DNA of 64,000 nt, taken from assembly GCF_900090045.1 (NCBI RefSeq), contig NW_021638297.1, positions 84,498-148,497 on the forward strand, read 5' to 3'. Positions 39,051-49,961 of the stretch are shown here, piece by piece. The notes below the pieces were generated by a model. The model saw nothing but the letters and a program-made list of their open reading frames with translations, was not told where the DNA came from and did no database searches. The translations under genes and the position numbers were made by a program. Origin of the DNA: Plasmodium malariae. Its lineage: Eukaryota; Apicomplexa; Aconoidasida; Haemosporida; Plasmodiidae. Within the stretch, counting starts at the first letter, position 1, and each line of letters starts with the position of its first letter.

Positions 39051-40265
39051 TTAATAATAAGTGCATAATGTTCTTTTAAAAAAGCTTGAAAATATCCAAA
39101 CGTTTATCATGTTGTTGATATTAGAGAAGTAGCTGAAATCGAGATATGACCATATATAAAAATATATATAGGAAAAACAAACGCACAAAAAACATAATAT
39201 GGATGTACATATGAAAGTACTAGATAAATACAAAAATGATAAATTAGTGATCGGAAAGAGGCATTTCTTTGAAATATATGTGGTATTCCTTGAAAAATGT
39301 AAGAAAAAAACAACTATGAATATTTTAGAGAGTTTAATTTGAATTTAAAAAATGAGTTATAGAATATTAATTTATTGTTCAAATATTAAACGAAATGTGA
39401 AAAAAAAAAGATCATGAAAAATTAAGGGAAATTACACACTTTAAAGATTACACAGAAAGATTAAATAAGAAAACATATATATATTAATGTGGGCAAAAGA
39501 AAGTTAATAACTGTAAATACAACTCCTTTACATTTTATAAAAGTAATGTAAAAATATACATGAAAAAAATGGATAATGCAGTAAGTACTCATGATAGAAT
39601 AATATTTTAAATGAATGATTTAACTAATTGATTAAGATATATAAGAGAGAAATGCATATAAGTGGTAACGGAGTTCAATAAAGTATGTTAAGGACAATTA
39701 TAGGAAGTTTTGAAGATAAATGAGGTTTCAAAGAATTACATAATTGTAAAATAAAAATACCAACGGAAATATTTGTAATGATATGTATAATAATATAAGA
39801 AGAATACATTAATAAAGCATATACTCTGAACAAATAAAATTTTTTTATATTTACCCATCAAACATATGAAGAGATTAGAATATATTGATAAAAATTAAAA
39901 TCTTTAAGATGCTGTAGAAGACATAAAGGAATTATTCTAAACATAATAAACAGAAATAATTTTATATATATATAATTGAAGAACCCTTTGTCAAGGTGAA
40001 TATATTTTTGAAGTGTGATAATTGTAATGAAGAATTAATTTAGTTTAAAAAAGTGAATTTATATAAATTAAAGGGGAAATTATTATTGAAAAAACTATAA
40101 AGTAATCGAGAAAAGTATAGTAAGGTGTATGTATATGAAAATATTCGAACGGAAAGAACTTAAGGAAATTATGGTATAAATTGTCTATATACTGTTCCTA
40201 ATGAAAACAAAATAAAAAAAAAAAAAATTACGACTAACGTATGTAAAAACGTATGCCTAAGAACT
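39051..40265 (+). pseudogene. Degraded Lys/Asn/Glu-rich gene relic, family not identified
   Basis: The plus strand turns purine-rich for about 1.2 kb, unlike the spacers on either side. Short open pieces in shifting frames have coding-like composition: HMKVLDKYKNDKLVIGKRHF (start codon near 39199), REITHFKDYTERLNKKT (near 39430), DNAVSTHDRIIF (near 39575), YLPIKHMKRLEYIDKN (near 39850) and AVEDIKELF (near 39912). Stops and frameshifts are dense, so it cannot encode a protein. The texture of long charged helices recalls reticulocyte-binding-like proteins, but this is composition only. It could be one relic or several. Confidence 0.45.
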
Positions 40266-41303
40266 GATTTATTGGGGGAAAAGTACTTTTAATTATGTTT
40301 TGAAAAAATAATAATAATAATATTTTATATATTTTAAAATTACTTTATTTTTTGAATTTTATTTTATTGTTCATCAGATTACATTAATATTTCTTTTATA
40401 TATATATATATATATATATTTTATAAAAAATAAAATAATAAATTAAGTATATAATTTTAAAATATTTTGTTTACGCTAAATAGTATAAACTATATATTAT
40501 TTAAAACAAGAAAATTAAAAAATTATTAAAAAAATAAAAAATTATAATTTATATACCATTAATATATAAATAGTTTTTTATATTTGATTGTATTTTATAG
40601 ATTCAATATTTTAAATATATTACGGACTATTTAAGAACGATATTTTTATAATTAATATATCATATAATGCTATGCAAAATTTTTGATTTTTACATTTGTC
40701 CTTATTATAACTTTATTAATAAAATGACACAATAATAATAGACTTTTCTGATATATAATATTTATAGAATAATTATAATAACAAAACATTGTCAAAATTA
40801 GTTATCATTTCAATGTAGAGAATGGCGTATTACCTATATTCTATACGTTATATATTCTACATATTCTATATTATTTACACGTCATATTTTACATCATCTC
40901 AATATTTAGAAATATAAAGAACTTCTATATGTTTTTTTATTTTTAAAAGATCTAATAGAAAGAACTATTTAATTATTCTATTAAGTAATTTAATAATATA
41001 TTCTGAATTATTATGAATACATTCAAATATTTTTGTTTTAAACAAAATTATCTTTTAAAAAATAAAATTAAGATAGAAATTGTATAATATATATTTAAAG
41101 CTATTTTTATTTTTTGGTATTGTCAAAAAAAAAAAAAAAAATTATATTTATATATGTTGTGTTATGTATTCAGAAATAAATAAAAAATAATAAAAAAATA
41201 AATAAAAAATTCTCCATTGTCATTAAATTAATATTATACTATTGTCAATTTATTTTTTTATGGATGTATTAAAATATAAATAAATAGACTCAAGGAAAAA
41301 ATA
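40266..41303. other. Spacer before type A gene
   Basis: About 1 kb of AT-rich DNA with an AT tract near 40398-40420. It contains the two conserved upstream blocks at 40829-40860 and 40967-40992. No gene seen. Confidence 0.5.
40829..40860 (+). promoter_or_regulatory. Conserved upstream element of type A gene
   Basis: ATTACCTATATTCTATACGT then TATATATTCTAC lies 475 bp before the ATG at 41304. It matches the elements at 26271 and 51834. A related ATATTCTATATT follows at 40861-40872. Confidence 0.6.
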
Positions 41304-42292
41304 ATGAATTTAATTCTATTTATTATAATTGTCGGGTTTTTCCTTTTAACTTTTATTTGCCAATTTTATGATGATTTCGTATGAAAATATTTTAAAAATT
41401 AATTTGTGTTATTCATGAATTTTGTATGCTTTTTTTTGTTAATACTTTTTGTTAGAATGAACTTAATTATTCTTTTAAATTACGAATATATGCTTTAATT
41501 TTTTAGAATACGTTTAACAAATATTTGGAAGAAAAGCACAATTTTGGTATAAAAATGGATAGAAGAAATTATCGATTATTGGAAAAGTGTTCGCAGAATA
41601 AACTTTCAAGAAGTGTAAGATTAATGCAACAGTTACCAAATAATGGAATACGAGAGAAAAATGATAGATCTTATTACGAAATGGGCGTCGCAAGACAAAT
41701 GAATCTGTCAAATAGAGCTTTATCAAAAAATGAAGAAGATAATAAACAGTCTATGAAAAATAAAACTTGTATATTTGAAACAAAAAAATATTCCCATTTA
41801 GAAAAAAAAATATTCAAAGAATTGGATTATATGGATTTTCTTAAAAGGAGCAGGACAATTAGTGATAAGGTTTACAAAAAAATAATACTTAAAAAATACG
41901 GATTACGATATGCTTTACCTCTATTAATATTTGTAATGTTATTAATATCACTTATATTGGATTATTCTTGTTCTTACGGAATTAAAAGATGGTTGTTTAA
42001 GGTATTGAAACTCTTATCACCTGGTTGGTTCAAGAACTTACATAAATTTCTGAGAACTTCTTATTTAGGTAGTTTCTTCAAGTCTATGGAAAAAGTAAAA
42101 AAAATGGTACGTTCTAAAGCTGGTAAGAATGAGACTGTGAAGATAATAACTGAATCTTATGTAAGCAGTTTTATGATTTTTCTAATTTATGTATTAGCTT
42201 TCATTATATTAGGTACCACAGTTATATTAGCGATTATGTACTACCATAAAAAAGTTAAAAAATTTGAAAAAATTAGGTTCAGGAAAAGATAA
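41304..42292 (+). CDS. fam-l/fam-m exported protein, type A (two exons, intact)
   Basis: Predicted 286 residues. Exon 1 is 41304-41378 (25 codons, MNLILFIIIVGFFLLTFICQ, donor GTATGA); it lacks the MEQK-like start of its relatives and is four codons shorter. Exon 2 is 41507-42292, phase 0, after TTTTTTAG. The export-motif region is RLLEK (Arg at residue 48). A charged, variable middle follows, then the type A core at about 112-155 (IFETKKYSHLEKKIFKEL, DYMDFLKRSRTISDKVYKKI), a hydrophobic segment at about 160-177, a 70-residue loop with two Pro/Trp-rich points (LSPGWFKNLHKFL), a second hydrophobic segment at about 247-269, and the basic tail YYHKKVKKFEKIRFRKR. By family knowledge it is exported or surface-located with unknown function. 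No stop or frameshift was seen. Confidence 0.9.
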
Positions 42293-44564
42293 GTAAATAA
42301 GATTATATATTTATTTTTATAAGTAAATAGTTTATATGATGTAATACGTGCAATATCGTTATTTATATATTTAATAAAAATAACCATAATTAACTAAATT
42401 TTGCAATTACTCCTACATATACGCGCCATACTTTACACACAAGAAAAAAATACGTCCATATCTTTTTAGTGAATTTTAACGTTTTAATATATTTGAATTC
42501 TTATCATAATGAATTTTTTATGTTAAATATATATGTCATAATATATATATATTTTTCCTATTTAGATTCATTTTTATAAAAACCCTATTTTTGTACATAA
42601 AAATTAATATATAATAGAAAAATTAAAATGATTATATAGAAATTTTTTGATATTTTTTATTCTAACTAAAAAGTGATTTCTATCGTATATCTTGTTCTAG
42701 TACAAAATTATTATTTTTTCAGGTTATTAAGAAAATATATTATTAGTTTTAAATTATCAATAAATGTATGCTCTTTGCTATTCAATGAAAGAAAGTTAAT
42801 ATATTTTGTTTTGTTGATATGTATACATACTTTGTTTTATAGTAATAAAATTTTATATATGTCTATATGAATCTATGTTATGATTATTGGTAATAAAAAA
42901 ATATTTATGTTTATTATTAAAATATAACAATATATATTTAATTTTTTTTTTGAACATATTTTCTATTTTTCATGCATATAACGATAGGAAGAAGAAGCTA
43001 CTATAATTTTAAAAATATATATAACTATGAATATATTTTTTTATTCAAAATTAATAATGCATTAATATTTATAACGCTAATATCTAAATAAAATGAAATT
43101 AAAAAAACTATTTATTATGGATTTGTAAATAATGCATAGGTATATAACTTTTTTTTTTTTTGTTCACATAAGTTTTATTTTGTTGAATTTAAGAGCCCTA
43201 TATTTTTTGTACAACGCTAAATTATATAAGTGTAAGGTATATCATTTCAAAAATGAATGTTTTATTAATAATTTTCGTGAATGAATTTTACATAATAAAT
43301 ATTTTTTAATGGAATCATATGAAAATTACAATATAATTTTAATACGCATTTTAGATATCACATTTACTTTCTCGTAAAAAGTATTTTTTAATTATTAAAA
43401 TAATACATGCATGTTTTTTTCTTTGTAAAAATATAATAAAGTGATAGATAATAGCAGAGTTATATATGCGAATTAGTGTGTATAGTGAAAGGGAAGAAAT
43501 TTGTAATAAAAATATTAATATAAAATATTTATATGTATTTTATTTATATAATATGAATTATATCTGTATATTATTAAAATTTTTTCTTCTGTTATTGCGA
43601 TATATATATATAAAATAATTATATTACGATATTATTTTTTTTTTTTTAAATAATACGATATTTTGTTTTAGTAATATTTATAAGACATAAAATGGGAAGT
43701 TCTAAAAAAATCGAAAAATTTGAAGTTGCATTATTTAAAACTGTTACACATTTAAGTGTATAAGAATAATAATATAAATAAATATTAAGTTGTAATACAT
43801 TATATATTAGTATATATATTATATTATTATATTTATATTTGCATATATATATCTGTACGTGTTTTCAATATTAAAAATGTAAACTTATTTAACCATTTTT
43901 ATTTTTTATTAATCATTAAAAAAATTTATTGTATTATATTTTTCTAAAATTAATTTACTAAAATTTATCATCTTTTATTTTTTAAAAATACATTAATAGT
44001 TAATAACATTAATAATTAAAAAATATTTAAAAATATATGGATTATATGTGAAAAATTGAAAAACGTTGTTATATAAAAGAAAGAATATGCCTAACACATA
44101 AAAATGAAATATGTATTACAAAAATATTCTTTAATATAAGATATAAAAACTATTTTTATTTGAATTGCAAAATTAAAAAAAAAATTATATTAATAAGAAA
44201 TTATCTTGCAATTAGAAGAAGATATTTGTAAATTATTTATTTTTATTCCCTAAAATTATTAGTTTTTCATTTATATGTACTTTTATACCGTACATGAATT
44301 TTATATGACGAAATATTCTGTTTTAATGTAATTCCAAGAAGGAATATTAGTAGAATATTTTGAATAGGTTTCGCTATGCCATTGATAATTAAGTAAAATT
44401 TTTTATGAACAAAAAAAAATAGAAAAAAACTTTTTTTTAATCTTTTGCTTATTAAGTTTTTAATTTTCCCTGTATCTATTACTCTTCTAATTGTATATAT
44501 ATTTATTTTTTATATAACTTTGAATTATATTCTAATATATACAAACATATATGGTTAAAAAATA
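42293..44564. other. Spacer after type A gene
   Basis: About 2.3 kb of AT-rich DNA. It holds the conserved 3' flank block at 42720-42815. The 65-codon plus-strand frame at 42673-42870 is largely this noncoding flank and is not called. No gene seen. Confidence 0.5.
42720..42815 (+). repeat. Conserved 3' flank block (pair with 58105-58200)
   Basis: AGGTTATTAAGAAAATATAT and the following TTAAATTATCAATAAATGTA and TTCAATGAAAGAAAGT resemble the sequence about 430 bp after the type B gene at 56788. It lies a similar distance (about 430 bp) after the type A gene. Type A and type B genes therefore share flanks as well as gene plan, which points to a common ancestral unit. Confidence 0.55.
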
Positions 44565-44842
44565 TAAATTACATATATATATATCCATAAAAGGTTCTTA
44601 ACAACTTAAATTGACCCTTTCATTTCATTTTTATATTTCTCCTTTTTACCCCGCTTTTTTCTTTTTTTTTTTTGCATTTAGTTTTCGAAAAATTAAAATA
44701 AAATAATAACATATTATTAAATATTAATGGAATTATTTCTTGTGTATATTTTTCTAAATTAAGGTAAAGCATAAATTGCATTTTGCAGTTGTGAAGAGAC
44801 ACTGAAATGCAAGTATTACCCTGACCTGTTGTAATAATTGGA

Positions 44843-46794
44843 ATGATAAATGTAACTATAATTGAAAATTTTACTTTATTTTCCGTGTTTGGTATACTAT
44901 TTTTCACCATAGGCTTAGATATTAATGGAGTATACATGCAAAAATTTTAATAATTGTAAAAAGTGAGAACTGCATACATTATCAATATGTATGGGTAAGA
45001 ATTATCTATATGATAATCCTAAGCATTTATATTTATTTTTTTAGGATACAAGAATCTCTATCAAGACAACTTATTCACGTAGAAAGAATGTTACTCCGAT
45101 GGTGTAGAAAATGGAGAGTAAGCAAATTCCTATCTTATGAAACGATGCGTAACTCGTAGAAAATGAAAATAAGAAATATATAAAAATGTAAAATAAAATG
45201 AAATGTTATATATAATGATACAAAATATATGTATAATTGTAAATTTTTGAAAAAATTTTTTTCCCGCTTTTTTTTCTATATTAAGAAAACAATTACAAAG
45301 ATGCTTTTGTAAAAACGAAGATATACCTGCATTTGCAAGTCTTATGCAAAAGAGACTGAAAAAAATGGAAATGTATCTGTTTTCAAATTTTTTTTTTATT
45401 TATTCCTGCTTGCCTTAATTGGTATATAAAACATAAAATGCACGAAATAAGGAAGTAATTGTATATTCTCGAGACATCGATGTATTAGAGCTGAAAAAAA
45501 TTGTTTTAAAAGAATTTATAATAATCAATCATGCTACTGTATCGTGTACATATACGTGTGCGTATAAGTATGAGCATATGTACAGGTATGTATGTACTTA
45601 TGTGTAGGTGCAAGTGTATCTGCACGTATGTATAATTACATAGTGTACTATATCCATTTACATATTTTAATATATGTACTTTCTTATATTTCAAAATACC
45701 TATCGTTACTTTTAAACTTGTAAAAACATGTTAAATTATTTGACTATATTATTAAAAGAGGCGATGTTAGTTTGTTGTCTAATATAAACAGAGGGCACAT
45801 AAAAATAATAACAAATATAACATATATGATATATCTTTGACAGATTAATTTATCCATTTAATCTCATAAAATCATTACAAAAATTCCTTATTACGGTTGA
45901 GCTTAATACATATATATGTAAATTTCTTTTTATGTTGTTTTACTTATTTTATGTGACACGGAAAAGGAAATTCATGGGAAAAATACTTTTATAAAGACAC
46001 TAATGCTAATATAATCCGTTTAAAAAAAGATAAATAAAATAAGGTATTTATCATAGGAATACAATTATATGTGAATAACTGAAACAATTTAAGTATACAA
46101 TTGAGTTCATATCTATGAAGTTAATAGGATAGTATTACCCACGATTATATATTTATCTATGTATAGGACAAGCGCGAATATATATATCATTTTTTATACT
46201 ATTTTTATTGGTATATTTTTTATTATTTATGCTCAAAAGTCATAAAGGTTAAAACATGTGTACATATATATATATGCATACAAACTTTTGCCTATTGGAA
46301 ATTTATTTACATGTCATTACTGATATTACTAACTTATGTTCATCCGTTATAGATACGAACAATTTAGAATAACGTCAAGTGCATAAGAGAGTATGAAAAG
46401 GATGATAAAATTCAGATAAATGACAATGGAAAGTAAGAGCAATGCATGAAGTTCGTTGAAACATGTACTTCTCTTACGGATGTTAATAAGGAAAAAGGAA
46501 AAATAGATATATATTATATGTCACCTGAACAGTAAACATTTAAAATTAATTATTTAGAAAGGAAATTCATTTAACTGTAGTCCAATTTACATTACGTCAA
46601 AATTGTTAACGTACTTTTGGTTAGCTCTATTAACGATATTTATATGGGAATTAATGAATGCATTCATCGTAAGCATAGAGGAAGCAAAAAAAAAAAAAGA
46701 ATACAAAAAATACAAAAGAATAAGAAGTAAAGTTAAAAGAGAATACACGAAATTAAATAGTTTGTCATGGTATGACAGAAAAAATTTCGCATAA
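44843..46794 (+). pseudogene. Unidentified multi-exon gene relic, copy 2
   Basis: This is the better preserved of two paralogous relics. A candidate exon 1 at 44843-44929 is exactly 29 codons and signal-like (MINVTIIENFTLFSVFGILF onward), with a GTATAC donor. A T-run and AG acceptor at 45043-45044 precedes an exon-like piece readable as YKNLYQDNLF and, after a stop, KECYSDGVENGE. A piece near 45290 (NNYKDAFVKTKIYLHLQVLC) aligns with copy 1. Near 46370-46500 is NNVKCIREYEKDDKIQIND, then after a stop EQCMKFVETCTSLTDVNKEK. The last exon-like frame, 46603-46794, has a membrane segment (LTYFWLALLTIFIWELMNAF) and a basic tail (KKYKRIRSKVKREYTKLNSL) ending NFA. Stops between the pieces argue that it is broken, but correct splicing is not established. 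The family is unknown; it has the layout of a type I membrane protein. Confidence 0.5.
45543..45634. repeat. Alternating purine/pyrimidine tract, copy 2
   Basis: TG, TA, CA and CG steps dominate (for example ACATATACGTGTGCGTATAA). It corresponds to the tract at 32026-32120 in copy 1, although the sequences have drifted. Confidence 0.6.
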
Positions 46795-47264
46795 GTAAAT
46801 AAGTGTAAGTAAACATGAACTGTAATTATATGTTTATGCATATGTTCACAATTTACACCATCGTTGAGATAGTATCTAAAGAAATATACACATGTAATAA
46901 TAAATAGTATGCACAAGGAAATTACATGTGCAAGTTTACTTTTAATGAATGAATTTATTTGGAACATCGAAAAAGAAAAAAATTATAATTAGAAATTTTT
47001 TTTTTTAAAAATTCCCTTAGATATACTTATGTTATCTTATCTGTAGTAAGAAAGTGTTAAATATGTTTTGAAGAAATTAAATTAATTAGAAAAAATAAAT
47101 ATCTGTAAAGTTCTAGAGTAGAATGAAATACATATATATAAAACTCGTAATGATCCTAGTTTTAGGGAATATATTAACATATATAAGTTTGTGTGGACAT
47201 ATTTCAATAGACTTCATGGTTGCAATAGATTTGTAGAAAGATTTAGTAGTTGTATAATAAGGAT

Positions 47265-47350
47265 GACTGTAAAAATATTACTTAATGAAACAATAGAAAA
47301 ATAATAAGACTGTAAAAATATTACTTAATGAAACAATAGAAAAATAATAA
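47265..47350. repeat. Perfect tandem duplication, 2 x 43 bp
   Basis: The 43 bp unit starting GACTGTAAAAATATTACTTA occurs twice, head to tail, with no mismatch (47265-47307 and 47308-47350). Perfect identity means it is recent. Confidence 0.95.
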
Positions 47351-47558
47351 TTTCGCTGAACCTATGTATAGAGCAAATTAATTAATTTTTAATAAAATAT
47401 TAAAATAAAAAAAGGCCTATGCCCTATTATTATATCATTAAGAACATGCTAAATTAGAACAAACCTAATCTATGAAAACAAAATTTATATATATGGGAAA
47501 TGATTATTATAAATGATATTATATCTACAATATTCTAAAAAAATATTAATACATTAAT

Positions 47559-47588
47559 GTAAATATAAATATAAATATAAATATAAAT
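47559..47588. repeat. TATAAA hexamer array
   Basis: About five copies of AAATAT or TATAAA in a row. A simple microsatellite. Confidence 0.85.
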
Positions 47589-49423
47589 GAATTAATAGAT
47601 ATAACTATATGAATTAAATGTATATATTTAATAACGCTAATCACCTGTGTTATATGACTTCACTTATAACATGACTAAATATTTCAAGAAAAATAAAAAT
47701 TGTTTAAAGTTAATACTGTCATTTTACTGAATATGTATGATTAACTGTTTTAAATTTACATTGATTTTTTTTATGAGTACAATATGGATAAAATAATATA
47801 GGAAAAATATAATGCTATAAAAATTACTAATTCCATTAATTACACGGAATATTAGAAAATAAAAAATATATAGACGTTTATATGTTTATATAATATTTAT
47901 TATTACATGTTATATATATTTTTATTATTTATTAAAAAGCGCTATAGTATTATTTTATATGATCACAAAATTGTAAATTTTGACGATGTAATGGACACCC
48001 ATATGAAAATATTGTTTAAAGGAATTGAAAATAAGTTTTTTTAATTATACATATACTCTGTGATTATGAAAACACTAAATAAAAAAATAATTTTTTTATT
48101 TTTGTGAAATACTGTAATATGATAAAAATTATATGGCATATGATAAATTTCAAGATTTTACATATTTCTTTTCAATTACATAAAAGCTATAGTTTAATAT
48201 ATGATTTGTGGTAATATTTATTTATAAATTAATAAAAAATACATTCACTATTAATTCCTGCATAATGCTATTAAAAAGGAAAATAATGAATTATGAATTT
48301 TCCTTTATTGTATTATATGTTATTTTTTATATTTTTTTTTAATATATCTTATTTAAATAATTTTATATTCTAAATTATTTTAAAGTATTTTTTTATGGTA
48401 ATTTTTTTTATTTAAATTATCACATTTACTAAATATATTTTTCTGTCTGCAATTACTTTTTTATTCTTTCTTTCAAAATTATCATATCTATAAATATTAT
48501 AAATTTATTTTTTTTTTCAAAAAAAAATGAAAAAAGAAAATATAAATTTAGTATTTGTTAAATTTAGTATATTTTATTTTAGCTATTATAAAAAAATGTA
48601 TTTTTTTTAATTAAATATAAATTTTAGTATTCTGTATAAACAATATGATACGAGTACATAAAAAAGTTAGATTAGAAAGTACATTTTAAAAAATTAATAT
48701 TTTGCATGCAAACTAAATCCTATAATATCATTTCGAAATTTTTCTTGTATAAATATTTTATATGTCCTAGGTATATCGCACATGTTAAATTATAATTTAT
48801 GCTGTAAGAAAAAACTTGTCTTATTTCTTTATTTTTTTTTTCCTAGAATACTATTATACATTATAAAATATTCTTGTATTTTTCAATTATAAAATAATTT
48901 ATAAAGTACATAACTTGTACAAATAACAGATATTATTAGTAGGAACCTTAGACAAAAAGTAATAACTATAATCTTAATATATGCTAATGTACCACTTCTT
49001 TTAGCATATATTTTATTTATCCTAATTGTAAAATAAATTACTAATGTACGCTCAAAACTATTTTATTTTATTTTTTTTTTTTGAAAAGTATTGATAACGA
49101 AAATTTAGAATTGTTCTTTTAAACCATTATGATATATATATATTTTTTGAGAATATACTGATAAAATTAGTTCCACTAGAAATTATTATATTTAATGTTG
49201 CTTTTTTATAATAAGCTTTATTGGAAATATTTAAAATAATATTTATAATATGATCTTTTCTTTTTTATCCATTATGTATGCATTTTATTGGTGAATTTAC
49301 TACAATTTTAACTAAATAAAATATCAAAGCATTTAACTATACCCTTTTATCAATACCTTGTATATATACATCAAAATTTGTACCTACATATGTACGTTTT
49401 AAAATTAATTAATACTATAGTGA

Positions 49424-49961
49424 AGGGAAAAAACTTATATTTTATTTAAAACATATACATTTATTCTTTTTATTTGGATAAATTCTTATTTTAATAATGC
49501 TATATGAATATAACATAGAAGAAGGCTTTCTATATATTTTTATCTTCTTCATGTTTTATATACAAATATATACTTATAAGAAATTTTCCCTTATGTGGGA
49601 GTAAATTTTTGGCATTATAAATAATAAAAATATTATTTTTTCTTTGTTGTGTACCTCTGATAAATCTTTAGATAATTAGAAGGGTACAGATGAAACGTCA
49701 GACTCAACAAATTATATATTATTATTAGAAAATAAGGGGGAACTTATTATATGGGAATAATAATATATTATTTGGAAATTGATATTATGATTAAGAAAAT
49801 GAATATGATAATGCTGAATCAGATTATGATGAAAAAGTTTGGTTAAAATTATTGATAATTGTGGATTTGTATACAATAAATTAGAAAAAATATTGATGTA
49901 TGTTATATATAATTCATTGGAAGAGATACATATATATTTTTTGAAAAAAGATTATATATAG
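49424..49961 (+). pseudogene. Two-exon exported-protein relic with lost start codon
   Basis: 49427-49504 encodes a typical exon 1 signal segment (EKTYILFKTYTFILFIWINS then YFNNAI). The codon where the ATG should be (49424-49426) is AGG, and the GT donor expected after ATA is missing (TGAATA follows). About 170 bp later, an exon 2-like region holds ENEYDNAESDYDEKVW, then a frameshift into KIIDNCGFVYNKLEKILMYV and SLEEIHIYFLKKDYI with TAG at 49959-49961. The acidic ESDYDE stretch is not seen in type A or type B proteins, so this was another kind of exported protein. Start loss, splice loss and frameshift together show it is dead. Confidence 0.6.

Larger units (their letters stand above)
44565..46850 (+). 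repeat. Diverged segmental duplication, copy 2 (with 31090-33250)
   Basis: This is the partner of the segment at 31090-33250, in the same orientation about 13.5 kb away. Each copy follows a type A gene by a few kilobases, so the duplicated unit may have included that gene. This copy keeps more of its exon-like structure. Confidence 0.65.
46851..49423. other. Spacer with short tandem repeats
   Basis: About 2.6 kb of AT-rich DNA with a 2 x 43 bp tandem duplication (47265-47350) and a TATAAA array (about 47559-47588). No supported reading frame. The 126-codon minus-strand frame at 46587-46967 overlaps the last exon of relic copy 2 on the opposite strand and is treated as a shadow. Confidence 0.5.

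Noticed and set aside
44620..44937. 105-codon minus-strand frame starting MYTPLISKPM
   Set aside because: Overlaps the signal-like exon of relic copy 2 on the opposite strand. Its copy 1 counterpart is only partly open, and no domain is recognised.
46587..46967. 126-codon minus-strand hydrophobic frame
   Set aside because: Opposite strand of the last exon of relic copy 2. The plus-strand frame has the more protein-like membrane segment plus basic tail.
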